A program made the translations under genes and the position numbers. From the NCBI GenBank assembly GCA_009760855.2, contig WPIO01000007.1, positions 7,120,501-7,184,500 on the forward strand: a DNA stretch of 64,000 nucleotides. Reading direction: 5' to 3'. The DNA comes from Cristatella mucedo (Eukaryota > Bryozoa > Phylactolaemata > Cristatellidae). Under the pieces are notes generated by a model. The model was not told where the DNA came from. It was given only the letters and a program-made list of their open reading frames with translations, and did no database searches. Below are positions 31,995 through 44,594 of the stretch, piece by piece. How positions within the stretch are numbered: position 1 is the first letter of the stretch; every line of letters begins with the position of its first letter.

Positions 31995-32549
31995 TAATAA
32001 TAATATTATAAAGCACCCTCAGATAACTCAATCTCTTTCTAGGCGCTTTACATTTGCTGCAAAGGGAAATGCAATTGAATGGTGAGCAATATCATGCTTG
32101 ATAAACGAACAAAATGAATAACATGGATAGGGGTGACATGCACAGGGTCAGCTTGCAAATGTGGTTAGTGGCAGCACGCACAGTGTCAGCACGCATAAGC
32201 ACATCAAGGACGAATCACAGGGACCAACTAAATGCTGTCCTAAATAGGTGTGTTTTAAGTTCTTTTTAAATGTGGTCAAGTCAGGGGATGTTCTGACGCA
32301 AGTCGGGAGTGAGTTCCAGGCATTGGGAGCATACGGACTAAGTGCACGGTCTCCAAATGATTTGAGGTTTGTCCGAGGGATAGGTAAACAGTGAGATTGT
32401 GAAAAGCGGGTGGTACGATGCTTAGCCTTCATGGGGGAGTAGATCTGATAGGTAGGCTGGAGCCAAAGAATGAAGAGACCTAAAAGTGAGCGACGAAACC
32501 TTGAAGTCGATTCGTTCGTTGCTTGACTGGTAGGCAGTGCAGGAGTAAT
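31995..32549 (-). mobile_element. LINE-A inserted in LINE-B
   Basis: The (TAA)n tail at the left and the 3' part of LINE-A on the minus strand, ending near aggcagtgcaggagtaat. A 7-bp direct repeat gagtaat at 31992-31998 and 32543-32549 is a candidate target duplication. The minus-strand frame contains RSLLGLFILWLQPTYQIYSP. Confidence 0.85.
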
Positions 32550-32650
32550 CGTTGCGTAAGACGTGGATGTGAGTTCCACAGTCTGGGGCCTGCAGAGCAA
32601 AAGCTTCTATCGCCAAGGTCTTCTAGCGAAGGAATGGAACAGCCACCCCC
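32550..32650 (-). mobile_element. LINE-B, right part of the second split copy
   Basis: The LINE-B sequence resumes (cgttgcgtaagacgtggatg, then cctgcagagcaaaagcttct) and stops at about 32650. Confidence 0.75.
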
Positions 32651-33169
32651 TCCTTTGTCGGAAATGCACTGATCCGCTCCCAATAGTACTCGCTAGTCCT
32701 ATTCGTGTGTCCACCAGGAGTTCAGAAAAGGGCAGCGGGGAGGGGCTCGGTCCTAGATGCTTGCAGGGGCGACGGTTCAAGAAGGTGTTTCTGCAGGTTC
32801 GAGGCGTTTCTCCTCCCGATACAGATACAGCTTTCCTTTATAAGATGAGACATTAAAAAGTACTTGGGCCTGGTGCTGCTTTCGGCGTGCACGGTTTGTT
32901 TTCTAGAGGGCATCTATCGCTATTCTTTATACGGGTGGAGGCAATCGTAGGTTTGCGTAGCTGAGGAATCATTTTTTAAGACGTATCCGCGGAGGCTTAA
33001 ATCAGGCAGCGTACTGACGGCTCGCTGCCACTCGGCAGACACTTCGAATTGGGACGAATTCGACTTCTTCCTTCTTTCTTTACTTTCTTTACTTTTGATG
33101 AAAGTTTCACAAACTCTTAAATATGAAAGCGGCAATTTACACAGGGACTAGAGAGCCATTCTGTAAAAA

Positions 33170-33345
33170 TGTTATCAATAGATAATGCATTTGTATAGCC
33201 CCTAAGCGAACTGAATCTCTATCCAGGTGCTTCACATGCACCGTGGGTCTCGAGCACACGTTCACCTCGGTCGTAAAGGTGAGCACACCGACCTCGGTCA
33301 TAAAAAAAAGCACCTCTAACCCCTGGGCCAAACCAGGGCGGTGCG
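33170..33345 (-). mobile_element. SINE-2 copy
   Basis: Minus strand: A box (tggtttggcccaggggttag), B box region (tgctcgagacccacgg), tail with gaagcacctggatagagatt. The head is partly duplicated (two gagcac..cgacctcggtc stretches). Confidence 0.6.
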
Positions 33346-33654
33346 TCTCGCCGAGTGTTCATCGCCGCAGGGCGATGCTCCAGAGGGGGGCCAACACCGC
33401 TCTTAGGTAGCCAGCCTTCCTGGGGCTGGAAGCTCAAGGCGATGGGCGCGACGGCCTCCTTGTAGGCGGTATCTAAAAAGATTTACGAGTGGCGCTCTTA
33501 GGAAGCAGCCTATTGGACGTTTCTTGCAATCACAAGAGAATTCAATCGTTTTACGATCTGTAGGCTGCGAATCATGCGACGTTCATGATCGCCCGGTCGC
33601 CTGGGCTCGCACTGAGGTCGAATAAGCTTCCTATCTGCCATGCCTTTATAACTT

Positions 33655-34058
33655 CTACGGGCGTTCAGCTTCAAAGTAACTTTTCTCTAGACGAACGCAA
33701 CAGATCCACCGTCAAGTCTGCATACTTTCGGCTACGTAGCCAAAATTTGAGCCTGCCTAAGAAAGGATTCAACATCCGAGTTGATCCATTGGTGCATTTG
33801 TGACATCCCGTACTGACTTCTGTAACTCACGGCTTGCTGGTCCATCGGCTATTGAAGTCAGGCGCTTACAGTTAGCGCAAAACTCTGAAGCCAGGCTTAC
33901 TTGTCGTGAGCCTGGCAGTTTCCACATTTCCCCATTTCTGGCCGACCCGCACTGGCGCCGAATAAACAAGCGCATCGACTTCATGGCTTTCCACTTTTTT
34001 TCCCAGATCGCTTCATTCTCTCGCTCCAGCCTACCTATCAGAACTATTCACCATCGAG
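33655..34058 (+). mobile_element. LINE-A internal fragment
   Basis: Translates to segments like SNFSLDERNRSTVKSAYFRL, then TSRTDFCNSRLAGPS, then LQLAQNSEARLTCREPGSFH. It abuts LINE-B at about 34060. Confidence 0.75.
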
Positions 34059-34059
34059 T

Positions 34060-35260
34060 CATTTCATGTCATTTCGTAAGAATGATGGGAGCGAGCTCCA
34101 CAGTTTAGGACCTGCAGGGCAAAACTTTCTGTCGCCAACGGACTTTATGTGTAGGAATTGAACAGTTAGTTTATTGTCCATTGAGGACCGAAGGGCACGA
34201 GGAGGCTACGACTATTGCAGCGGTTCATCTAGATCTGAAGAAGCCGAGCCACGGAGAACCTTATTTTGTCAGCGTAAGAACTTTCCTCTGTATCGGTTGA
34301 TCAGCCGGAAGCTATAGAAGCTCCTCCAGCAAAGAAAACACATGGCTGAGCCTCTGGGATTTTTTGACCAGCCACGAGGCCAAATTCTGTACCTTTGCAG
34401 CAATTGCAAAGCGCTTAGAAAGAGACTGACTTCTCTGAGGGCGCTTTATCAAATGTTTTATTATTATTATTATTTATCCCCATCTACAATGGCCTAGTGG
34501 CTTCTGTCTGCAGCCCAGCCAAAATTGGATTGCAATAATCGAGTCAAGACACAACTGAGTTACTAGTTAAAGATTTTTCAAAACAATCCCTAATATTTAG
34601 ATAGGGATAAGATGTGATGGCTATTTGAGGAAGCAGTCTTCTTGATAAAAATTTCAAAATTTAGGCATCTGGAAAAGACAGCACCAAAATTCCGAGCACA
34701 TGCTGGCGGTCGCTCAATAGCACCACCTATAAGAGGAACGAAGTATTATAGTGCATACACACGCTTGAGGTGTCCCAAGAGTAGCATTTCCATTTCATAT
34801 TCGTTGAGTTTAAGGAAATTGGCTGACATCCTGGATTGAATGTCTGCAAGGCAAGGGCAATTTTCTCAGACGCTGCCACAGACTCAGACGGTTTAAGCAA
34901 GAAAATCAGCTGTGTATCGTCAGCATAGAAGGAACAGCCGATCCCATGAGCCCAAGTCACTTTCCCCTATGGCTGAGTATAAATGGAGAACGGCAAAGGA
35001 CCGAGGATCGAGCCTTGTGGGACTTCACAGGTGACTGGCCTGGTCGATGAGACTTGACAACCACACGACGTGGATTTTAAACCATTGTAAAAGTAAGATT
35101 TAAACGGGTCTCGTCCGCCTGACGGGTAGTTTGTTGTCTTTATCGTTCAACTAGGACATCGAGATCAACACTGGGGGACGCAGCTAGTAGATCCAGAGCA
35201 GGGCCAGGGTAGTGGTATTTCGGCCATCGTTGCTGCATAGGCAAGGGCACATAAGGAAAT
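34060..35260 (-). mobile_element. LINE-B fragment carrying a LINE-A tail
   Basis: Minus-strand LINE-B from the C-terminal region back through the FYADDTQL motif (about 34920) to the region near AAFD. It is interrupted at 34391-34477 by an 87-bp LINE-A tail on the + strand. Multiple stops. Confidence 0.85.
34391..34477 (+). mobile_element. LINE-A tail (87 bp) inside LINE-B
   Basis: Contains cagcaattgcaaagcgctta, the hairpin and seven TTA-like units. The LINE-B sequence is continuous on either side. One of the shortest LINE-A insertions in the window. Confidence 0.8.
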
Positions 35261-35309
35261 TTTCATTGGCGAGTAGCTTTTTTGGGCGAGCTGCAACACG
35301 ACAAACTTC

Positions 35310-35490
35310 TTAAAAAAACACTAGCTGATTAAACAGCCTCTTTTGTATAGCGACAGAAGAGCCTTTACGGCTATCACCACCGCTTGCAGCAGCAATAAAA
35401 CATCGCCCACCGCAGGAATCGAACCCACGACATCGGGACCGAGGTCGGAACAGTAACCACCTTACCTAGAGTGCCATCACGGCTTCTTAA
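35310..35490 (-). mobile_element. SINE-1 copy
   Basis: aacactagctgattaaacag, then acggctatcaccaccgcttg, B box (aatcgaaccc) and head (ccttacctagagtgccatca). Nearly full length. It adjoins the decayed LINE-B. Confidence 0.75.
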
Positions 35491-35744
35491 TACACGCAGC
35501 TAATTTTTCAGATCATCGACAAAGCTTTATGCACAGGCGATATACATTCTCAACATGTTTAGTTCGTTTAGTTTACCACTTTCCCACGCTGTTTTAAGAT
35601 TAATTGTAACAATTATTAAAATTATCTCGAATCTTAAGTTGCCGAAATTCTTAAGTATTGATGTAGTGAGGCTCGCTATTATGACTAGAGGTAGATAGTG
35701 GACTGTTTTAACGTGACGTGATGGTGTATAGTTTCAAATGTTTA

Positions 35745-36135
35745 ACTCGTACAAACCTCAAATCTTTTGGAGACCGTACCTTTAGTTCGTATGTTTCCAA
35801 TACCCGGAACTCACTCCCGACCTGAGTCACGACATCTCCTGACTTGACCACATTTAAATAGAAACTTAAACGTATCCATTTATGACAGCATTTAGTGGGT
35901 CCCTGTGAGTGATTCGTCCTTTATGTGCTTATGCGTGCTGACACTGTGCATGCTTCCACTAACCATACCTGCATGCTGACCCTGTGCATGTCTCCCTAGC
36001 CGTATTATTCTTGTTGTTTATTGAGCATGCTACCACTAACCATTCGATCGTGCTTCCTTTGCAGCAATTGTAAAGCGCCTAGACAGAGATTGAGTTCTCT
36101 GAGGGCGCTTCATCAAATTTATTACCATTATTAAC
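35745..36135 (+). mobile_element. LINE-A 3' end
   Basis: From tcgtacaaacctcaaatctt (coding RTNLKSFGDR) through the stop, the 3' untranslated repeats and the hairpin to attaccattatta. Confidence 0.85.
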
Positions 36136-38794
36136 TCTTAGAATTCATTGCAGAGAAGGGTTATCATTATAGATACAATATGTGCTGAATATGTCTCATG
36201 AAGTTACCTAACTCGATTTCCGCGAGACCTGTGCCCCACCCCTAAGTATGCATCACAACGAGGGCACGGGTCCGTAGCAGACTATTACTTCCGCTTTGAG
36301 GCTCCGTCTACTGCCAGTGTTGCCATGGAATTCTTGTCAGAGTTAGACAATCAGCCGGGTTATTAGCTTAGGCACCAGACCCACGTCACTCTCGATAAAC
36401 ACATAAGCGCCGCCAATCGACATAATCGGGCCATGCACTACTTGGCAGCCAATGGACGATGCTGGAGAATGACAAGGGGAACAAAAGCCCCACAACGCCT
36501 CCTTTCAAAGAGTTCAACTGCGTACCGGGCCGCTCTAGAGCAACTGGGGTAGTATCTTCCAGTACAGAGAGATAGCTTGTGCAAACCTGTTTAGGTCGAC
36601 CAGTCGACCTACTGGCTGGTCGCATCAATTGTCTCAGACGACCTAGCCAGGATCGGTAGGTCCCAAGATACTCTGGTGAGTAAGGAAATATACGCACCTC
36701 CGTTGTCGCGAAAGCGAGACACAGTCGGCGCAGCCATGCTGGTTTAATCTGTGAGACTCCCTTCGTATGACGGGTCTTTTGCTTCATCTGCATTTGTGAC
36801 TGTCCTAGGAGCTGTCCGAGTAATTCGTACAGCTGCTGCCCGAACGACGTGTTGCAGTTATTAGCTTGAGATACTCCTTTGGGACCGCCGGTCTGTCCGA
36901 GTCCTGATTTGCGAACCTCATGCTAAGATCTTGAAAATTCGGGGTTCCTTTAACTTCTCTGCTCAATAAGGCTCGTGAAAGCACAATAATGAGCCCCTGG
37001 GTCATAGCGACCACCGTGGAAGGTCGATCCAGATGAAGGGAGAGCTTTGCTTGAGTTCTAAGAGTAATCACGAAATGTAATGTCTATTTTTTGCTTGCTG
37101 AACGCGAAAAATAGCTCTTCCATTTCATTTTCGGCGTAGTCTCCTATAAGGCAGCACCAACTGATAGGGTTTCAGCTGAGAAGAGCGTTTTTCTTGACTA
37201 GTTTGCTCCCAGCTTGCACGGTTCTCTTGCGAACCAGAGCTTAAATCAGAAGAAGCTGCCAGTGCAAGGTCTTTCTTACGGAGAATGACGCATGCACACT
37301 AAAGGATGTGACTGCCACTACTTATATATTTATATATATAGATATAATATATATTTATAGCTTTGCCAGCTTTGCTAAGTGAAATCGGCGAACAGGCCAT
37401 TCTGAAGAACCTCAGTGGCAGAGTTAGAAATGGAGGAAGAAAGAGGGACAGTGGCTACACGAAGGAAAATTTAAGGGGAATGAGAAGAAGGCAAATTTTC
37501 TGTGAATCCTGGCAAGCATTCGAGGAGCCTTTAGGATGCATCTTAATGCCACGCCACCAGATAGTTGTGCTAACGTTGCTACAATTTGCCAATCGGGTCG
37601 TTGCATTTGTTGCTAAAGATTGTTTGGCAGTCAATACCCTTTACTCGACAGAGACACGTACCTCTGCTGTCTAAGATAGGTTTGAGTCTACCACATTGCC
37701 ACGTATTCATGCTGCCGATGCTGCTGCCACGGGAGGATAGCCAGTCAAATACTAGTGTAGGAATTCCTGTCCAAACATTCAAATCTGTCGTGCTTGGTTT
37801 TCAGTCTACCCAAGCTTAGTCGCTGCATATTGCCTCGTGCGTGCTGGTCCTGCGAGAATAGTAAGTAGCATTGCTTGTAGCTTGCACGTGGTATAGCAGT
37901 GACAGACGCATATACTCCAGCAAGTCCAACATGCTGTACTCAATCTTCCATTTGTCTATCGATGGAACTGCTGATGCGTCTGCTTCAATCCACACACTTT
38001 TAAGTTGTGCTCATCCGTATTGTACTGCTGCATTGTCAGCTGTTCTCCTACTGAATCTGTCAGACCTTTGCATTTGCTGGGTTTCGTGAGACACGTACTG
38101 TCGGCTTTGTGACGAGTATGCAGAGGTGGCTATCACTGTGTTCCTTAGAAAATGACTATAGTCTAACGCCTGCTAGGATTGACATGATATGGCAGAGTGA
38201 AAGAGATGCATGCCAACTGAGACACTTTTGTGTTCAAAGGGAATCGTAACGTAGACTGCCAACTTTTGTAATGCTGGTCTCATAGGTTCCCTTGAACATT
38301 CTTGCCGGAGCCACTGATAGTGCAATCCCGACTATACCTACGTGCAGCCGACCAGTCAGCCGGGGCTTCATCGATTTGCATTTGAAAGGCAATTTATCTT
38401 AGGCTCACCAGTTATTGGCAACGAATCAGTTTCAATTTAGTGCTCTTGCAATTACCAAGTGTCATTTACGAGGGCAGGTGGTGTGCCTAAGTGAGAGCAA
38501 GGGGCCAAGACTACCATCGCATTCCCAAGGATCTGCTGCCGTGCATGCTGAAGCTAAGCATGCCATTCTCATGCTCTCACCCTCTCTCCCTCTGCTCCGG
38601 CTGCCGCAACAGCAGCAGCCGAAGCCGGCTCAACGGCCCGTGCATTACGATCTTCTGATCGAGGTTTGGTGCTATGTGCTACTGCTCGATTGCTCCTCGA
38701 TGCTCCTCCGACGTTTGTCTCTTTGGTTTGGATGCTCGTGCTTTTGCATCACGTTTTCTCCAGTTTTGTTAGAAATGAATAGTAACGAAACATC
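36136..38794. other. No gene recognised
   Basis: Contains two minus-strand frames (36386-36793, 36805-37071) and a GC-rich patch at 38550-38690 reading PKPAQRPVHYDLLIE before a gtttgg. None matches a family I know. A short TA-rich run is at 37320-37360. Confidence 0.4.
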
Positions 38795-39234
38795 GGTATA
38801 GGTTCCCGAGGGAACCGAATCTTTCCTTGTCTATGCACTTTAGATATGCTGTAAAGGAAGCACGTCAATTGGTGAGTCGTACCATCCACAATTGCTGAAT
38901 TTACACGGACGTAATGAGCAATGAACTCGACGGTGCAAAGGCGGCTCAAATGGGTACGCCTTCAGTTTCTCTTTGAATTTCGTCAAATGGAGAGATAATA
39001 GTGCCGTCTAAGACGGCAGTGAGTTCCAAGCTTTGGGAGCATAGCAACTGAAAACGCGGTCCCCTAAGACTTCTGAAATTAGTTTGGGGCATAAGTAAAT
39101 CGACCAGAGTCAGAAGAGTGGGTGGTGCTACGGTAGGCCTGATTAGGAAGTGATTAAGATAGGTAGGCTGGAGCAAGAGCTTGAAGGGACCTCAAGGTGA
39201 GTGACAGAATCTTGAAGTCGGCCCACTGCTTTAA

Positions 39235-39385
39235 GGAATGCTGATTTAACAGTCTCATTTCTGTAGCAGGCAGAAGAGCTGCTGCCACGGTCCTGCTTGC
39301 ATTATGCAATACAGAAATGTCTCCTGCAGGACTCGAACCCTCGCCATGGATCATGAATTGCAAGCATCTTACTCTTAGCTTAAGA
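39235..39385 (-). mobile_element. SINE-1 copy inserted in LINE-A
   Basis: gctgatttaacagtctcatt, body (gcagaagagctgctgccacg) and B box (gactcgaaccc). LINE-A coding sequence lies on both sides. Confidence 0.65.
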
Positions 39386-39747
39386 CCCGAGGTAAGATGG
39401 CAGTGGATGTGTTCACACGAATGTATTATTATTATTAGTATTATTATCAAAGACATTCCTTGCTGCCGAGTTTTAGCCAACAGTATGGCTTATTGCACAG
39501 GCGTGTAGATTGACTTGTAGCAAGTTACAGAGATCGGAAATGTCGGAATGTCACGAATGTATGGGGCCAGCTTGACTGCTGTGCGCTCATCTAAGAGAGG
39601 CATAGTTTGTGTAATGTTACGTAGGTGAAAGTAGGCAGACTTGACAGTGGGCCATGTATGGTCATCTAGCGAAAGTTCATTTAGGAAGAAAAAGGATACC
39701 GAGATTGCATTGAGATACTCCATGAGATATGCTGGCCGGGGACATTT

Positions 39748-39749
<2 letters not shown>

Positions 39750-39815
<66 letters not shown>
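39750..39815. repeat. (CA)n/(TA)n microsatellite
   Basis: About 57 bp of CA followed by a short TA run, inside a LINE-A copy. Confidence 0.95.
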
Positions 39816-40268
39816 AATGGCCTTCCACTTAATGAGCAACACTGACTTTTTCCATAGTTGGTAAGTTGGTTGTACTGTCATTACGTCTGAGAAAGTTTGC
39901 TGTCATAAAAGTTCGAATGTCAGCATTGCATGCTGCAAGGGAGCCGAGAGATGCTTGAGATGCTGGGAGGCAGGAAAGTATCAAAGCTGAGGTGCCGCTA
40001 TGTATCATATGCATGAAAATGAAAGCCTAGCTCGTGCTTGATGATTCAATCGGCAAGAGGGATAATATAATTTCCCAAAGTAATCAGGAGGGCCACCAAT
40101 CACAGGGGTATGCTATAATTTTTAAGGCTTGCACTGAATGACCGCCTGCCGTTACATTTATTCTCGGTATTCTCCCACTATCGTAGAACCTACAACACCG
40201 CCGTAGTGCAATAGCTCTGATGTCTAAGCGAGACGATGAGTGATGCTGGAAGAACGAGCAGCTCAACG

Positions 40269-40325
40269 AGTTCAAACGAGTTCAAACGAGTTCAAACGAG
40301 TTCAAACGAGTTCAAACGAGTTCAA
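40269..40325. repeat. 10-bp tandem repeat
   Basis: Five exact ttcaaacgag units with partial units on each side. Confidence 0.95.
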
Positions 40326-41139
40326 CTTAAGTCATCATTTGTGAGAAAGTCAGTATATGCCAGCAGCAGCTGAAACTGTGGAGACATTTGCCCTAAAAAG
40401 CGACTGGGATCTACTAGGTTTGAAATTTTGATCCAAGTTTCTGACCGGTCTTACGCTACTTGTTCCAGTCTCTTTGATAGTAGTGGCGGTAGGGGAGAAG
40501 TTGTTCAAGCTCTTGTGGTCTAGTGTCAACGTCTTAAGAAGAGGTCTGATTGTAGCCTCTTTAAAAGATGCGGAACATAGCCTGCGGTAAAGGCCATATC
40601 TACCATGTTACTTATGCAGGTAATTATAAATGTCATAGTAAATTTGTATTTTCGAGCTTTCTGTACATACTAGTGGTTGTGAAGTGCTGGCAGTCTGGTA
40701 ACTGAAAGAGACATCAGTGTGGTTGGTGTCATCAGTAACCACACCTCGGCAGGCAACGTAAGATGCGATGGGATCGGCTGGCAAAAGAAATCTCTGGCTA
40801 AGGAATGGCTTGAGTTATTGTTAAACTGTTTGCCTTGCTTTGGGACCATTGTCTGTTGGGCTCCTAAGCTTCTGACCTGAGCTGCAGCAGCTAGCTGGCT
40901 GTGGAAACTAGCTGGTTGCGGTCATCTTGACCTCAGCTTTATTGTGGGCAGAAATCTGGACAATCAGTCGCTGGAGTGAGGTGTTCAGGTGCCCGGAAGA
41001 CGACAGCCGACCTCGAGGGTACAGCATGAGCACCAGTCTCAGACGGGCAACTCGGAAGAGGCTGGCATCTTTTGCTAGTTGTCATACTAGGTAGGACATT
41101 CAACACCCAGTTCCACAACGGTATTGGGCAAGTCAGGAT

Positions 41140-41580
41140 GCAGTTGCCCACTATCCTGCCCAGTACCCCGGCTCCCCAATATCCTGCTCCACCGGCAATA
41201 GATCCCCGACATCCTACCCCCCCCCTGCATGCTGCCCCTTCCCCGAGCCACCCTACCCCACCCTGCCCCCAGAATCCAGCCTCCCCCGGCATCATGCCTT
41301 CAAAATTATTCCCCCTCATCCTGCTTTCGGCTTCCTGCCCCCTATCCTGCCCTTGGCATCTTGCCTGCTCCTCATCCTGCCCCGGCATCCTGTCACTCCC
41401 CGGCAGCTACCTGCATCCTGCCTGTACCCTACCTCCTCCCAGCATCTTGCATACCTCCTGCATCCTGCATATCCCCTGCATCCTGCGTACCCTCCATCAT
41501 GTGTACGCCCATCCTGCTAAACTCCGGCATCCGGCCCCTGCGGCATCATGCCCACAGCATCATTCCGCATCATGCCTCTA
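41140..41580. repeat. C-rich degenerate minisatellite
   Basis: Repeated variants of catcctgccc/gcatcctgc with very few G on this strand over about 440 bp. Long frames here (Pro-rich on +, Gly-rich on -) are by-products of composition. Confidence 0.75.
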
Positions 41581-42242
41581 GCAGCCCACGCGAGTGACTC
41601 ACTGCCAGTATACTCTACTGGTTCGCCTGGCTACAACCAAGTGATCCGAAGCACCGTATGGTGGACGATACACAATGGCAGCAGCAGCATCAGCAGCAGA
41701 ACTATGAGCTCTGTGCACCCTTTCAGCTTTTCACTCCGAGTGGATTCAGCTGAGCTGCAAGCTGTGGTGCTCGTAGACACGGCTTCGAAATTGGAGCTGA
41801 TATCCTCAGGCATGAAACATGTGTGCATAGACTCGAACGCTCGCTGCACATAGGAATGGTTGCCTTCCTTTCAGCTGGCCACTGCTAAGGGCCCTACTAA
41901 CTAGCAGTTGAATCTAGCCAAGCTTTATGTTCATGTAGTTATTCTCAAGTGAACATGATATGTACCCGGTCTCTTTTTAAACTCGTGGTTTACTCCGTGA
42001 CAAAAACCGGAACAAGCTGCTGCCAGGTCTGGTCCGAGACTGCGACGGAGGAGGCAGAGGGCAGGATGACCGTTGAATAGCAACGGCTCTCTCTACTTGT
42101 CCTCATCGAGTCCCATGCCTGCCTAATCGAAGAAGAGATACTTTTGCGAGAGCCCTGCTCTCGTCCGACATCTTAGCAATGCCGCGATGCCGTTAGTGTT
42201 ACACCACACCGTATCATTGGAATGAAGAGTCTGAATCAGTGG

Positions 42243-42246
<4 letters not shown>

Positions 42247-42308
<62 letters not shown>
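42247..42308. repeat. (TC)n microsatellite
   Basis: About 60 bp of pure CT. Confidence 0.95.
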
Positions 42309-42313
<5 letters not shown>

Positions 42314-42869
42314 AAGCAGTTCCCTCGTTTTCGGTAATAGAGCATATTTAAAGGCACCACCACACCTACGTGCTAGAGCTTTTTCTATATTGAAGGCAAA
42401 GCAACACTAATCATAAGTTCTGTCGTAGAGCAAGAGCTGTGATGCGATGTTGGTCTTCTCTTCTGTCAACAGGGCCGTTTGGAATTTTAATTGTTTTAAT
42501 ATTATTTAGTGGTAGCGGCACAATGATTCAACTGGGAAGCAGGAGGTCGCCTTACATTTGAGATTTGTGGGTGCCGAATTGCATCTAGTCTTGTAAGACA
42601 ACAGTGAAGTCTACCCACAGGTTTTCCGTGCTACTGACGTGTCTTCACCGAGCTCAATCAGCGTAGAGTTCTGATTCTGATTGGCTCGGCTGAAGACTCT
42701 TTGGCTACCGAGTGTCAGCATTGTTCAGCACAGCACCCACGTCGGCTCAGAGGTTAGGGTTAGATTGGAAGCAGTCCACAAGATGCTCTTTAAGTGCATG
42801 CAGGGCTGCTCGTTGCCATTAGCCAGTACCTTGAGCTACTTCTGAGTCACCCTTGGTTTGCCAATAATT

Positions 42870-43695
42870 GGTAAGTTAGTTTTGGTCTCCATTCAATTTA
42901 AGAAAATTTGATGCCATCCATATGCGGATGTCATCAACACATGCAGCAAGGGAGTTGAGAAAATTAGACGTGCTGGGGGCTGGGAGGGATCAAAGCAAAG
43001 GTGCAACTGAGTGTCATCTGCATAGGAGTGAAAACCTGGACTGTGCCTGGCAATCACATCGGCAAGAGGGAAAGTATAGACCGTGAAAAGAACTTAACCT
43101 AGCACACACCCCGAGGTACCACATACTTTAGTGCTTCTTCGGGTAATCTTTTCTGTTTACATCAATACTCTGGAGTCTCCCGCTGAGATAGAGCTTAAAC
43201 CAATGCAGTGCAGTACCAGTTATGCTTAGGCGAGATGAGAGGCTCCTAAGAAGGACTTGGTGATCGATGGTCGAAAAGAAAAGTCGAAAGATCAAGCAGC
43301 ACAAGCAGAGAGACTCTACCTAAGTCGGCATTCTTAAGAATGTCGTTATACATCCGAAGCAATTCTGACTCTATGGAGTGATTAGCTCTAAAACAAGACT
43401 GGAACATATTAGCTGGGTGTGAAGTTTCAATATATGAGTTCGCCTGGTCTGCCACAACTCGTTCCAGTGTCTTTGATATGAATGCTAAAAGGGAGACTGA
43501 GTGGAATTTGCTCAATTTCTCTTGGTCTAGTCTTGCTTTCTTGAGTAGTGGCCTGACTGCAACATTTTTAGAAGGTGCTGGGACATGACCTGAGGCTAAT
43601 GACAAATTTATAATGTTAGTTATGCATGGCAGCAGCAAATCAATGCAACGTAGGAGCAGGACAGTGGGAATAGGGTCAAAGATACTAGTTGCTTG
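42870..43695 (-). mobile_element. LINE-A central RT part
   Basis: The minus-strand frame 43638-43246 reads MLLPCITNIINLSLASGHVP, then VSLLVLLDLS (truncated before AAFD by a frameshift). Further pieces with HLCFDPSQ-like sequence extend to 42870. Neither the 5' end nor the tail is present. Confidence 0.8.
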
Positions 43696-44004
43696 TCTGA
43701 CTGAGATATTAACTTAAGGATGGAGTCGCACGTGACCAAGTCTTTCCTCAGAACGCATCACTGTTTCGGTCAACTTTCCCTTCACCCCAGTGAACTGGTC
43801 ATGTTTTGTTCCTCTGTGCTGTGCATGCTTACTACCGAAGCATGATTCCGAGTATGCTACTAGCCGGAGGTCCTGAAAACCTGTTGCAATGAGTGCCTTC
43901 GTGTTTGCTCAACGCTGGCCCGAGCACGATACTTGTTTGCTTGTGCATGCTTGATAGCGTGACCCTCAATAACCACTAATGCCAATATGGGTATGTGTTC
44001 TCTC

Positions 44005-44082
44005 GATGCAAGTTGTAAAAGCACCTGGATACAGCACAAGGTTTCTTAAGGCGGTATGCAAGGGACCTGTTATTATTATTAT
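44005..44082 (+). mobile_element. Probable LINE-A-like tail
   Basis: Contains gttgtaaaagcacctggata and ends in (TTA)4. The hairpin is diverged, so the family assignment is tentative. Confidence 0.4.
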
Positions 44083-44271
44083 CGTGGCTGAGCTTCAGGA
44101 AGTTAGTAGCCATCCGAAATGCCTATTTCGTCGATGCAGATAGCAAAGGAATGAAGTGAGTCTGATGGGTCAATGAGCAGTTCTTTGAATGTTCGAAAGA
44201 TAGGTAGAGGCGGTCGTCATTGGCGTAGAAATAAAAGCCAAGATTGTGTTTGGCGATGACTTCGGCTAGAG
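44083..44271 (-). mobile_element. LINE RT fragment, left of the hAT insertion
   Basis: Minus-strand translation gives VIAKHNLGFYFYANDDRLYL, the YADD region with the second Asp position changed (YAND). It continues at 45160 beyond the hAT-like element. Confidence 0.6.
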
Positions 44272-44594
44272 CAGGTCGGCAAAGGTTTCGGACTGCTAGG
44301 CCATTTCAGGAGGCCAAGAAGGCGAACTAGGTCAGAAGAAAGCGCCCCCACTCCGCCGGCCAGCCAGAGTTGGCCAAGCGAACAAACAAACAGAAAGCCA
44401 CAACTGACGCACAGACACGCAAGGCGGTAGACATTCGGGAGTATAGATAGACATAGGGGTAGACATTTGTCACCCCAACCCGGTCATGTGCTTCTGTTCA
44501 TGCAAGCACCTGACATTAGTTCTAAAAATAAACACGGGGGACAGTTTGAACTGCAACCAGCAGTAATGAAGGGGAACAAAACTGTGACAATTCA

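Larger units (their letters stand above)
38795..40630 (-). mobile_element. LINE-A, long decayed copy, interrupted by SINE-1 and (CA)n
   Basis: Read on the minus strand, successive pieces follow the LINE-A order: the hairpin-like 3' end at about 38800, the C-terminal RT region to 39230, more RT at 39505-39745, then ADIRTFMTANFL-type sequence near 39900, and the region before AAFD at 40400-40600. It is broken by SINE-1 (39235-39385), a (CA)n tract (39750-39807) and a 10-bp tandem repeat (40269-40325). Confidence 0.7.

Noticed and set aside
41072-41597. Pro-rich protein of about 170 residues, and the Gly-rich frame opposite
   Set aside because: Explained by the C-rich repeated composition; all frames are open because the units lack stops.
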